Below are positions 44,321 to 52,269 of a stretch of 64,000 nucleotides of DNA, in pieces. The notes beneath the pieces are model-generated. The model saw only the letters and a list, made by a program, of their open reading frames with translations. It ran no database searches and was not told the origin of the DNA. The stretch's first letter is position 1. Each line of letters opens with the position of its first letter. Position numbers and translations under genes: made by a program. Source of the DNA: Candidatus Binataceae bacterium (GTDB lineage Bacteria > Desulfobacterota > Binatia > Binatales > Binataceae); NCBI GenBank assembly GCA_036495685.1, contig DASXMJ010000191.1:1-64000 (forward strand). Direction: 5' to 3'.

Positions 44321-46254
44321 CAGATGTGGTCGCGCGGCCCTAGCGCCGCGATTTGCGTCACTATTGCGCTGAGATTCGAGTCCTTGGGTGTGAACACGGC
44401 GCGCACGCCCATCGCGAGGAGCCGCTTTTGATCGACCTCGGGAATAATTCCGCCCATTACCACTCGTACGTCTGCCGCGCCGCGCTCCTCCAAGAGCGCG
44501 AGCGTGTCGCGCGCGATTGTCAGATGCGCCCCCGCCAGGCTCGAGATTGCCAGTACATCCACGTCTTCCTGGAGCGCGGTCTCGACCATCTGCGCCGAGG
44601 TCTGCTTGAATCCGGCCAGGACTACTTCCATGCCGGCTTCCATGCATGCGCGTGCGAGCAGTTTGACCGCGTTGATGTGTCCGTCGAGACCCGCCTTACC
44701 CAGCGCCACCTTGAGCCTCTTGCCATTGGCCCTTACCGCGGAGCCCGACACCGCAGCACGTGCGTCGAGAATCTGTGGTGTGTAGCGCCCCTGGCTGACC
44801 CGTTCGAGTGATTCGGTCCATTCTCCGACAGTCCCGCCGGCACGCGCGAGTGCTATGGTTCCCTCCATCATCGGGCCGCCCTCGGCCGCGGCTCGCTCCA
44901 GCATCTCGCGGGCGCGTGCCACCGCAGAACTGTCACGCCGCTGGCGCCATCGCGCAAGCGTGCTTATTCGTTCCTGTTCCGCGCTCCGCTGCGCGGAGTC
45001 GTTGTCGGTCGTCGCGGGCGCTCCCGAGAGACCGATCTCGCCCTGGAACGCGTTGACTCCCACCTGCAGAATTTGGCCCGACTCGATGCGGAACTGTCGC
45101 TCCATCAGCAGACGCGTAAGCTCGGTGCCCACGATCTCGAGGGCTCGCCTATAGCCCGCCGCGCGGAGTTGCATGGCGAGTTCCCGTGCCCGCGCCGCAG
45201 TCTCCTCGGTAAGTTTTTCGATAAGCGTGCTGCCCTCGAAAATATCGCCATATTTGGTGATTTCCGTCTCGTACATCAGCACCTGCTGCGTGCGCAGCGA
45301 GAGCGTTTGTTCGGCCTGGTCGGGTAGCGAAAGCGCCTCGCGAAAGCCGGGAAGCTGAAGCGCGTTAACGCGTGCCTGTGCGGAAAGCGTGACCGGGAGC
45401 GCCTCATAGGCGATGCGAATGATATTAACCTCAGGCTGCTGCTCGGTGAGTGAGAGCGACCGCACCTGGCAACCGGCACGAAATGCGACGTCGTTGATGC
45501 CGTACTCGGATTCGCACAGTTCGCGCCACAATTTGAAGTAGGCGCGGACCTTGCAAATTTCAGGCACCAGCTCAATGCCGCTGTTGATGAAAAATGAGAT
45601 CCGCCGCACGGTCTGTTCCAGCGCCGTCGGGGTCAGAGTCTTGCGCAGCGCATCGAGCAGGAGCAGTGCATTGCCGAAGGTGAAGCCAATCTCTTCGGCC
45701 GGTCCGGCGCCGCTCTCCATGTAGTGATAACCACAGCAATTGATCGGATTCCAGTTGGGCACGTGCTCGACCGCAAACTTGATCAATTCAGTCGAGAGCC
45801 GAAACGACATCTCGGGCTGGAAGATTGAAGTCCCGCGCGCAACGTACTCCTTCATCAGGTCGTTTTGCGTGGTCCCGCGCAGCTCAGTCCAGGGAACTCT
45901 GTGCCTCTCGGCCACGACCAGGTACAGCGCGAGCAAGAAGGGCGCCGTCGCGTTGATCGTCATCGAGGTGTTGATTTCGTCGAGCGCGATGCCCTCGAAC
46001 AGCGCGTCCATGTCCTGCCAATGGCAGATCGAGACCCCCGCCTTGCCGACTTCGCCCGCCGCGACCGGGGCATCCGGGTCGTAGCCGTTCTGGGTCGGGA
46101 GATCGAACGCGATCGAAAGACCACGTTGGCCGGATTTTAGATTATGATGAAAGCGCGTGTTCGCCTGGCGCGCGTCACCGAAGCCGGCGTAAGTGCGAAT
46201 AATCCACGGCTCCCGGCCACGCCGGGGTTTCTCGCTTCGCTCGGGTTCACTCAT
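44320..46254 (-). CDS. Coenzyme B12-dependent acyl-CoA mutase (methylmalonyl-CoA mutase family)
   Basis: 644 residues. The N-terminal TIM-barrel has RTYAGFGDARQANTRFH, GLSIAFDLPTQNGYDPD, then NTSMTINATAPFLLALY and LRGTTQNDLMKEYVARGT, and PNWNPINCCGYHYMESGA: all mutase hallmarks. The C-terminal B12-binding domain (about 515-640) reads GLDGHINA where D-x-H-x-x-G is usual, then ISSLAGAHLT and MGGIIPEVD. It rearranges the carbon skeleton of an acyl-CoA (methylmalonyl-, ethylmalonyl- or isobutyryl-type; not decidable here). It is shorter than full-length MCM and near the Ecm size. No MeaB chaperone is adjacent. Confidence 0.88.
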   Translation of the reverse strand: MSEPERSEKPRRGREPWIIRTYAGFGDARQANTRFHHNLKSGQRGLSIAFDLPTQNGYDPDAPVAAGEVGKAGVSICHWQDMDALFEGIALDEINTSMTINATAPFLLALYLVVAERHRVPWTELRGTTQNDLMKEYVARGTSIFQPEMSFRLSTELIKFAVEHVPNWNPINCCGYHYMESGAGPAEEIGFTFGNALLLLDALRKTLTPTALEQTVRRISFFINSGIELVPEICKVRAYFKLWRELCESEYGINDVAFRAGCQVRSLSLTEQQPEVNIIRIAYEALPVTLSAQARVNALQLPGFREALSLPDQAEQTLSLRTQQVLMYETEITKYGDIFEGSTLIEKLTEETAARARELAMQLRAAGYRRALEIVGTELTRLLMERQFRIESGQILQVGVNAFQGEIGLSGAPATTDNDSAQRSAEQERISTLARWRQRRDSSAVARAREMLERAAAEGGPMMEGTIALARAGGTVGEWTESLERVSQGRYTPQILDARAAVSGSAVRANGKRLKVALGKAGLDGHINAVKLLARACMEAGMEVVLAGFKQTSAQMVETALQEDVDVLAISSLAGAHLTIARDTLALLEERGAADVRVVMGGIIPEVDQKRLLAMGVRAVFTPKDSNLSAIVTQIAALGPRDHI

Positions 46255-46336
46255 CGCTTCGCCCGGGGCACGACCGCGCGGGTCGCTCCCAGCCTAGTTG
46301 CGACGGCGAGCCAATTCCAGCAGGCGCCTTTCCGCG

Positions 46337-46639
46337 CTAGTCGCTGGAATCTGTGGTAGGCGCGCCGACGTTCACGCAGCGCGAAGCCCACAGTGGAACT
46401 ACCAGCACCATCGAGTCGTCTCTGATGAACTGGTCGGCGTTCGCGTTATCCTCGACCAGGGCGCGCGCCGCACGGGCCCGAAACGATTCGCATTGCGATT
46501 TGTTTCGGAACATCGGCGAGTGACTGCTCCATTTCATCATGGGAGCGGTCGGATCGAATTTGCCAAGGGATTCTGGCGCGGGTGCGATCATCATGAACCA
46601 CCCCGCGAGGGCGAGCATCGCCCACATATGTGCTCTCAT
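46337..46639 (-). CDS. Small exported protein, unrecognised
   Basis: 100 residues from ATG 46639 (GGAG five bases upstream). Signal peptide (MWAMLALAGWFMMIAPAPE), then a short mature part with SMFRNKSQCESFRA-type motif and a terminal cysteine (WASRCVNVG). Such small proteins with two Cys and an N-terminal signal are common in deltaproteobacterial-grade genomes; function unknown. Same strand as the mutase, 82 bp upstream of it. Confidence 0.55.
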   Translation of the reverse strand: MRAHMWAMLALAGWFMMIAPAPESLGKFDPTAPMMKWSSHSPMFRNKSQCESFRARAARALVEDNANADQFIRDDSMVLVVPLWASRCVNVGAPTTDSSD

Positions 46640-46687
46640 ACAACTCCATTTCCGTCCGGGATGTCGCGGCTGCTTGCGGCAGTCCGC

Positions 46688-47644
46688 TCATCCCTTGGCG
46701 GCGTCGTGCCGCACTCCACCGCTATTCAGCCTTGATGCGAAAAACGAGGCAAGATGGGTGACCAGCGTTTCTGCGTTGCGACCGGGCAAGTCCGGAAGCT
46801 CCATAATCGAAGCGCGTGACAAGCGCGCGAGCTTCGCATGAGCTCTGGGAGTCTGGGCTGCCCGCGCCAGTTCTGCGCGCGCGGCTTCTGTCAGTTGTTC
46901 GAGATGACGGAGCCCGTGGGTCGCCTCGGCCCGGCGTGCGAACTGCATGACGTCGCCCGCGCTGAAGTCAGTAGTTGCCGCTCGGTTCAGAAAAATCGCC
47001 GCCGGCGGAAAATCCATCGCCGCCAGCGCCTTCTGCGTCTCCAGCAGCTCCGAGACTGCCAGCGTTTCTGGAGTGGTCACTTCTACGATCGCGCAGAGCT
47101 TTCGATCGTGGAGCGTACGTTCAATATTTTCGGCTTCCTGTCCGACGACGCTGGCGCCGAAGGTTGCACGCGCCGCGGTCGGCATCTTGAGCAAGCTAAG
47201 CGCCTGTCCGCTCGCGGGCGCGTCAACGACTACCAGGTCCCACCGCGCGCGGTGATCTTTGGGTGAGAGCTCGTAGCAGACCTTCCCCAGCATCATCAGT
47301 TCACGCAGCCCCGGCGCGGCCTGCACGAAGAATTGATAAAGGCGGCTCGCAAACACCGCTTTGAGCACCGCGCGCGCGGGCAGGACCAACGCCAGGTACT
47401 CGTCGAGGGCATGACCACCTTCGAGGACCATCGTCGAGAATCCTGCGCGCACCGGGACGGGCTTAAACGAGCGCTCCACGCCCAGCGTCCCGGCAACCGG
47501 TGCGCGCGAATCCGTTTCCATCAGCAGCGTCCGGATTCCCTGGCGCGCGGCGCACGTCGCCAGTGCGGCACTGGTGGTGGACTTTCCGACACCGCCCTTG
47601 CCGAGCACGACGATCAACCGCCGCTCGAAAAGTTGGGTGAGCAT
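46688..47644 (-). CDS. ArsA/Get3-family P-loop ATPase
   Basis: 318 residues. Deviant Walker A GKGGVGKSTTSAAL at about 15-28, switch I-like METDSRAPVAGTLGV, and VVVDAPASGQALSLLKMP (switch II, DAPASG) define the ArsA/Get3 class; a single-domain form. Bacterial single ArsA proteins outside arsenic operons often have unclear roles; no arsR, arsB or arsD is present. 45 bp downstream of fabH. Confidence 0.87.
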   Translation of the reverse strand: MLTQLFERRLIVVLGKGGVGKSTTSAALATCAARQGIRTLLMETDSRAPVAGTLGVERSFKPVPVRAGFSTMVLEGGHALDEYLALVLPARAVLKAVFASRLYQFFVQAAPGLRELMMLGKVCYELSPKDHRARWDLVVVDAPASGQALSLLKMPTAARATFGASVVGQEAENIERTLHDRKLCAIVEVTTPETLAVSELLETQKALAAMDFPPAAIFLNRAATTDFSAGDVMQFARRAEATHGLRHLEQLTEAARAELARAAQTPRAHAKLARLSRASIMELPDLPGRNAETLVTHLASFFASRLNSGGVRHDAAKG

Positions 47645-47689
47645 CGCAGCGTCAGGTGCCGAAAGCGGTGGGCGCGGCCGGCGGTTCGC

Positions 47690-48667
47690 TTACCAGCGCA
47701 GGAGATTTGCGCCCCAGGTCAGGCCGCCGCCGCACGCGTTCAGCATCACCAGATCGCCATCGTGGACCCGGCCCTGCTCGATCGCTTCATCGAGCGCGAT
47801 CGGGACCGAAGCGGCCGAGGTGTTACCGTAACGGTCCACGTTGATGAAGACTTTCTCGACTGCCACTCCGAGGCGCTCGGCGACTGCATTGATGATTCGG
47901 CGATTGGCCTGATGACCCACGACCAGGTTGACGTCATCGAGCTCGATGCCGGCGCGGTCCGCCACCTGGCGGCAAACTTCTTCCATGCTCTTCACGGCGA
48001 TCTTGAAAAGCTCGGGCCCCTTCATCTTGATCGCATCCTCTGACTCGCGCCGGACTTCGGAGTCCAGCGGGCCGCGCACGCCAGTGGCGCGGCACGAGAG
48101 CAGCTCCCAGTGTTTCCCCGACGATCTGAGCAGGCTTGCGAGCACGCCGCGATTGCCCGGCTCCGAGACCAGCACCGCGGCCCCGGCTCCGTCGCCAAAC
48201 AACACGGCAGTGCGGCGATCGGTCCAATCAACGAAGGTCGACAACGCATCGGTGCCGACCACCAGCACGCGTCGGAAATCGCCCGCCCGCATGGAAGTAT
48301 CCGCCACGCTCAGCGCGTACACGAAGCCCGAGCATGCCGCGGCTACGTCGAATGCGGGGATCGAATCGACTCCCAGCCGGGTCTGAATCTGGCAGGCAAA
48401 GGAAGGAAACGCGTACTCGGAAGAGACCGTGCCCACGATGATAGCGTCGAGGTCGCTGGCCTTGATTCCGGCGCGATCGATCGCCGTGCGGCTGGCGGTG
48501 GTGGCGATCTCCGCGAGCGATTCGCCGGACCGCAGCGTATAGCGGGTACCAATTCCGGTCCGCGACTTTATCCACTCATCGGAGGTGTCCATGAACCGCT
48601 GGAGCTCCTGGTTGGAGACCGCAGTGCGGGGCAGGGCACGGCCGGTTGCAACAATTCTGGAACCCAT
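47690..48667 (-). CDS. fabH: 3-oxoacyl-ACP synthase III
   Basis: 325 residues from ATG 48667 (the frame is open to 48727). Catalytic triad visible: Cys112 in AACSGF, His in VVGHQANRRI, Asn in YGNTSAAS; EWIKSRTGIG near the N-terminus and GGGLTWGANLLRW at the end. It condenses acyl-CoA with malonyl-ACP to start fatty acid synthesis. 13 bp downstream of fabF. No acpP, fabD or fabG in this window. Confidence 0.94.
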   Translation of the reverse strand: MGSRIVATGRALPRTAVSNQELQRFMDTSDEWIKSRTGIGTRYTLRSGESLAEIATTASRTAIDRAGIKASDLDAIIVGTVSSEYAFPSFACQIQTRLGVDSIPAFDVAAACSGFVYALSVADTSMRAGDFRRVLVVGTDALSTFVDWTDRRTAVLFGDGAGAAVLVSEPGNRGVLASLLRSSGKHWELLSCRATGVRGPLDSEVRRESEDAIKMKGPELFKIAVKSMEEVCRQVADRAGIELDDVNLVVGHQANRRIINAVAERLGVAVEKVFINVDRYGNTSAASVPIALDEAIEQGRVHDGDLVMLNACGGGLTWGANLLRW

Positions 48668-48680
48668 CGAAACGCCCTGT

Positions 48681-49928
48681 TCACGCAGCTCGGAAGGCCA
48701 GCGTGGTGTTGGTGCCGCCGAACCCAAATGAGTTATTGAGCGCGATGCGAATCTTGGCGGGCCGCGCCCGGTTGGGAACGTAGTCGAGATCGCACTCCGG
48801 ATCGGGATGTTCCTGGTTGATGGTGGGTGGAATGATTCCGCGTTCGATCGCCAATACCGTGAACACCGACTCGATGGCGCCAGCGGCGCCCAGCGTATGT
48901 CCGGTCATCGACTTGGTCGAACTGACCGCGATCTTGGCCGCGCGCTCGCCGAACACGCGTTTGATGCCCTGGGTTTCTGCGACGTCACCCTGCGCAGTCG
49001 AGGTGCCGTGCGCGTTGATGTAGTCGACCTCGTTAGGATCGAGATCGTTCCCTTCCAGGCACATGCCCATGCATTTCGCGATGACGCGCCCCTCGGGCGC
49101 CGGTGCGGTAATGTGATGCGCGTCGGAGTTGGTCCCGTAGCCGCAGACTTCCCCGAGGATTTTAGCGCCGCGGGCGATAGCGGCTTCGCGCTCCTCGATC
49201 ACCATCGCCGCGCCCCCTTCGGCCATCAGGAAACCATCGCGATCCTTGTCGAACGGTCGGCTCGCGCGCTCCGGCTCCTCATTGCGCGTGGAGAGCGCGC
49301 GCATTGCGATGAAGCCGCCTACCCCCAGCGCGGTGACCGCGGCCTCGGTCCCGCCGACTATTCCGGCGTCAAGGATGCCGAGCTTGATCATCCGGTAGGT
49401 CTCCCCAATCGCGTGACTGCCAGATGCGCACGCGCTGGTGGTGGCGAAGGTGGGTCCGCGCGCACCATAGCGGATCGAAATGTGCCCCGGTCCGAGATTG
49501 GAAATCAGTTTGGGAATAAAGAACGGGCTCATGTGCTTGATCCCGGACCTGAGAACTTCCTTGTGCGTCTCTTCTACCGTGGTCAGGCCGCCAATCCCCA
49601 CCCCGACCAGCACGCCGAAGGAGTCGGCGTTCTCCTCGGTGACCTGGTAGCCCGACTGTTCCATGGCCTGCGCGGCTGCGGCGTAGACGTACTGGATGAA
49701 CGGGTCCATCTTCTTGATGTCGCGCTTCTCGATCCAGTCCTCCGGCTTGAAGTCCTTCACTTCCGCGGCGATTCGGACCGGAAACTGAGATGCATCGAAT
49801 TTGGTGATAGGGCCTGCGGCCGACCGTCCCGCGACGAGCGCCTCCCAATTCTTTTCAATTCCGGTCCCGAGCGGTGTCACCAGGCCAAGCCCGGTCACGA
49901 CCACGCGGCGATCCAACATTCTTCTCAT
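48681..49928 (-). CDS. fabF: 3-oxoacyl-ACP synthase II
   Basis: 415 residues from ATG 49928 (GAGG six bases upstream; ATG 49919 also in frame). KAS II fold with the Cys-His-His triad: SACASGSHAIG, NAHGTSTAQGD and KSMTGHTLGAAGA; closing NNSFGFGGTNTTL. It elongates acyl-ACP with malonyl-ACP. First gene of the fabF-fabH-ArsA run on the minus strand. Confidence 0.95.
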   Translation of the reverse strand: MRRMLDRRVVVTGLGLVTPLGTGIEKNWEALVAGRSAAGPITKFDASQFPVRIAAEVKDFKPEDWIEKRDIKKMDPFIQYVYAAAAQAMEQSGYQVTEENADSFGVLVGVGIGGLTTVEETHKEVLRSGIKHMSPFFIPKLISNLGPGHISIRYGARGPTFATTSACASGSHAIGETYRMIKLGILDAGIVGGTEAAVTALGVGGFIAMRALSTRNEEPERASRPFDKDRDGFLMAEGGAAMVIEEREAAIARGAKILGEVCGYGTNSDAHHITAPAPEGRVIAKCMGMCLEGNDLDPNEVDYINAHGTSTAQGDVAETQGIKRVFGERAAKIAVSSTKSMTGHTLGAAGAIESVFTVLAIERGIIPPTINQEHPDPECDLDYVPNRARPAKIRIALNNSFGFGGTNTTLAFRAA

Positions 49929-50066
49929 CGAAGCCCTCGTCTCCCCGCTGGGAGTTAGCCTCAATCATCCAACAAATCACGATCAGGGAAAAGTACGTGC
50001 GCCCAAATTGCTCACCTGTGGAAAACCCGCTTGAAAGCAAGCGCACTCTTTTGAAACAATCTCGTT

Positions 50067-50438
50067 GTGCCCGCGAGTGTTCCTCAAGCAGATCCCTTTC
50101 TGAAGCTGGCCGAAAATCTGGGCGAACTTGAAGTAGTAATCGGCCCCAAGGCCCGCCCGGTGGTGGCGGAGGTGAGAGCGGGACTGCGCGACGCGATGGC
50201 ATGCCGGGAACGGGGCGATCTGCCCGGCGCGCTCGCCACAATCGAGCGAGCGATGGAACGGCTCGCCGCGCTCGCCACCCAGTTGGATCCCGCGGAGGGT
50301 GCCATGATGCGCACCTTGGCGCAGCATTTCAGCCGGGCACTCGGCGCGGGCCTCAAGAGTGAAGCAAAAGTTGCCGTCAACGCGATGAAGAGCAAAGCCG
50401 GCGATCCCCAGGGCGGCGACGACGGCAACCAATGGTAG
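50067..50438 (+). CDS. Small helical protein, unrecognised
   Basis: 123 residues from GTG 50067; the ribosome site is unclear. Alpha-helical throughout: DPFLKLAENLGELEVVIGPK, GDLPGALATIERAMERLAAL and MMRTLAQHFSRALGAGLK. No signal peptide or metal motif. Divergent from fabF. Function unknown. Confidence 0.6.
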   Translation: MPASVPQADPFLKLAENLGELEVVIGPKARPVVAEVRAGLRDAMACRERGDLPGALATIERAMERLAALATQLDPAEGAMMRTLAQHFSRALGAGLKSEAKVAVNAMKSKAGDPQGGDDGNQW

Positions 50439-50523
50439 TACCTCGGGACGTTGGCACGCGTCTGGCGTCTCAAAACGGTAGCACCCGGTTTAGGCGGTTA
50501 GATAGTTTGTTGGGGAGACCAGC

Positions 50524-50781
50524 GTGGCCACCGCAGCGGAAGTGAAGATCGAGCGCTCGAAGCTCGACCAGTTGTGCATCAATTCGATACGCATGCTTGC
50601 CGCGGATGCCGTGCAGAAGGCCAACAGCGGACATCCCGGCTTGCCTATGGGCATGGCGGCGGTGGTGGGGATGACCACGTTCGGTACTTCAGCGCCATAC
50701 CAGGATGCGATGCGGAATTTCGGTTTTATCGTGGAAAACGTGGTGGAGCGCGCGCTGAAGTTGATCGGCTGGGCCGGGTGA
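50524..50781 (+). pseudogene. Transketolase reduced to its two ends by an internal deletion
   Basis: 85 codons from GTG 50524 (GGGGAG upstream). Residues about 15-45 are the transketolase start ([29 protein letters not shown]). Residues about 48-80 are its extreme C-terminus ([20 protein letters not shown]). About 580 residues, including the thiamine-diphosphate site, are gone, and the frame is kept. It cannot be catalytic. It directly precedes the 6-phosphogluconolactonase gene (15 bp), so the original locus was a pentose-phosphate operon. Confidence 0.85.
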
Positions 50782-50796
50782 GGAAATTCTTACTCT

Positions 50797-51543
50797 ATGG
50801 GCGAACCGAAAATAACCATCCTCGACGATCCGCAGTCGGTCTATGTCCACGCCGCGGAGGAGATCACGCACTTCTCCGGCGAGGACATCTGCACGCACGC
50901 TCAATTCACGATCGCGCTGTCCGGCGGCTCCACTCCCGCGGCGATCTATGACCTGCTGGCAACGCGGTTCAGGTTGAGTGTCGACTGGAAGGAAGTTCAG
51001 TTCTGGTGGGGCGACGAGCGTTGCGTTCCCCCGAACGACCAGCAGTCAAACTACGCGATGGCGGATCGAACCCTCCTAAGCCATCTGGAGTTGCAGCCGG
51101 AGCAGGTCCATCGGATACGCGGCGAGCTGACGCCCGCGGAAGCAGCGCAGGCCTACGAGCAGGAATTGAGAAGCGCGTTTTCGTTGGCAGACGGAGAATT
51201 TCCGCGTTTCGGTCTAGTGATGCTCGGGCTAGGCGGCAACCGCCACACGCTGTCGCTTTTTCCCGGCCACAAAGCAGCCATCCAGGAGACACGAAGGCTG
51301 GTGGTGGCCGACGAGGTCGAGGCGACGCCCCGTCCGCGGGTTACTTTCACGCCCCCGGTTGCCAACCATGCGCAGCGCGCGATGTTCGTCGCAACCGGAA
51401 AGGAAAAAGCCGAAGCGGTGCGCGATGTGATTGTGGGCCCGCACGACCCGCTGAAATTTCCGGCCCAAATAATCGAGCCGTCGGATGGCGAGCTAATCTG
51501 GCTGCTGGATAAAGCCGCGGCCAGCTTGCTGCCGAAAGGCTGA
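50797..51543 (+). CDS. pgl: 6-phosphogluconolactonase
   Basis: 248 residues. DevB/Pgl-type glucosamine-6-phosphate-isomerase-like fold: IALSGGSTPAAIYDLL, VQFWWGDERCVPPNDQQSNY, LVMLGLGGNRHTLSLFPGH and RVTFTPPVANHAQR. The usual GxDGHTASLFPG reads GGNRHTLSLFPG here: the Asp-Gly before His is changed to Asn-Arg. It hydrolyses 6-phosphogluconolactone. It follows the transketolase remnant. Confidence 0.88.
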   Translation: MGEPKITILDDPQSVYVHAAEEITHFSGEDICTHAQFTIALSGGSTPAAIYDLLATRFRLSVDWKEVQFWWGDERCVPPNDQQSNYAMADRTLLSHLELQPEQVHRIRGELTPAEAAQAYEQELRSAFSLADGEFPRFGLVMLGLGGNRHTLSLFPGHKAAIQETRRLVVADEVEATPRPRVTFTPPVANHAQRAMFVATGKEKAEAVRDVIVGPHDPLKFPAQIIEPSDGELIWLLDKAAASLLPKG

Positions 51544-51576
51544 AGCAAGGCCCTGTTTGGTTCGTTTCCAGGTCAG

Positions 51577-52125
51577 ATGCCGCGTTTCATCGTAAGACAT
51601 ATTACCGCCATCCTAATCACGCTGGTGGTCGCGTGGTGGGCAATCTTCTACCTGCCTCAGAGTCCAACCTGGGCCGTTTTGTGGCTCAGGAATGCGGTGC
51701 AAAATCGCGATGGAGACGCCGCGGTCCAATACATCGATTTCCAGAGCGTGGTACAGCACGCCGCCAAGGAGGTGGTCGCTCAGAACGCGGGGAACAATCC
51801 TCTGGGCTCGTTCGTCGGACAGGCTGCAGTGCAGCTGCTGGCAGGACCGCTCTCCCAGGTCGCCGAATCCTGGGCAAAACAGAAAGTCAACGACGGCGAT
51901 CCCAATCTGCAAATTCCCGCTGCCGCCGTCGCCGGGTCCCTTGTAGCGCTCCATCGCCAGGGCGATTCGGCATGGACCAAGTTCACCGATCGCAAGGGCC
52001 AGACCTGGGAAATTCACCTGCTGCGGGAAAATGGCCGCTGGCAAATCACCGAAGTCAAAGACGCGAAAGTGCTGCTCCAGAAGCTGCAAGAGCACGAAGC
52101 CAAGCAGCTGAACCCGGGGCCGTGA
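51577..52125 (+). CDS. DUF2939-like membrane-anchored protein
   Basis: 182 residues. One N-terminal membrane helix (about 9-27), then SPTWAVLWLRNAVQNRDGDA and VQYIDFQSVVQHAAKEVV, the hallmark of DUF2939 (a core that counts residues along a conserved ...DF..V... strip), and a C-terminal beta part (WEIHLLRENGRWQITEV). Periplasmic, function unknown. Start ATG 51577 with AGGTCAG upstream. Confidence 0.8.
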   Translation: MPRFIVRHITAILITLVVAWWAIFYLPQSPTWAVLWLRNAVQNRDGDAAVQYIDFQSVVQHAAKEVVAQNAGNNPLGSFVGQAAVQLLAGPLSQVAESWAKQKVNDGDPNLQIPAAAVAGSLVALHRQGDSAWTKFTDRKGQTWEIHLLRENGRWQITEVKDAKVLLQKLQEHEAKQLNPGP

Positions 52126-52269
52126 ATGCCCCGGGAAAGGGTTACCCGTGGATGAATCGCTAGTTCAGCCGCCTGCGTTTACAGTGTTTCCGGCTCTCGG
52201 TACACTGGAGAATTAACGCGGGCGAACCGGCCGCTCGGCTCGCTCGTGTTTTACTGTTTGCCTCTCAAT

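Noticed and set aside
46688-47644. ArsA-type ATPase as part of an arsenic-resistance operon
   Set aside because: No arsR, arsB/acr3, arsC or arsD is nearby; its neighbours are fabH and a small exported protein.
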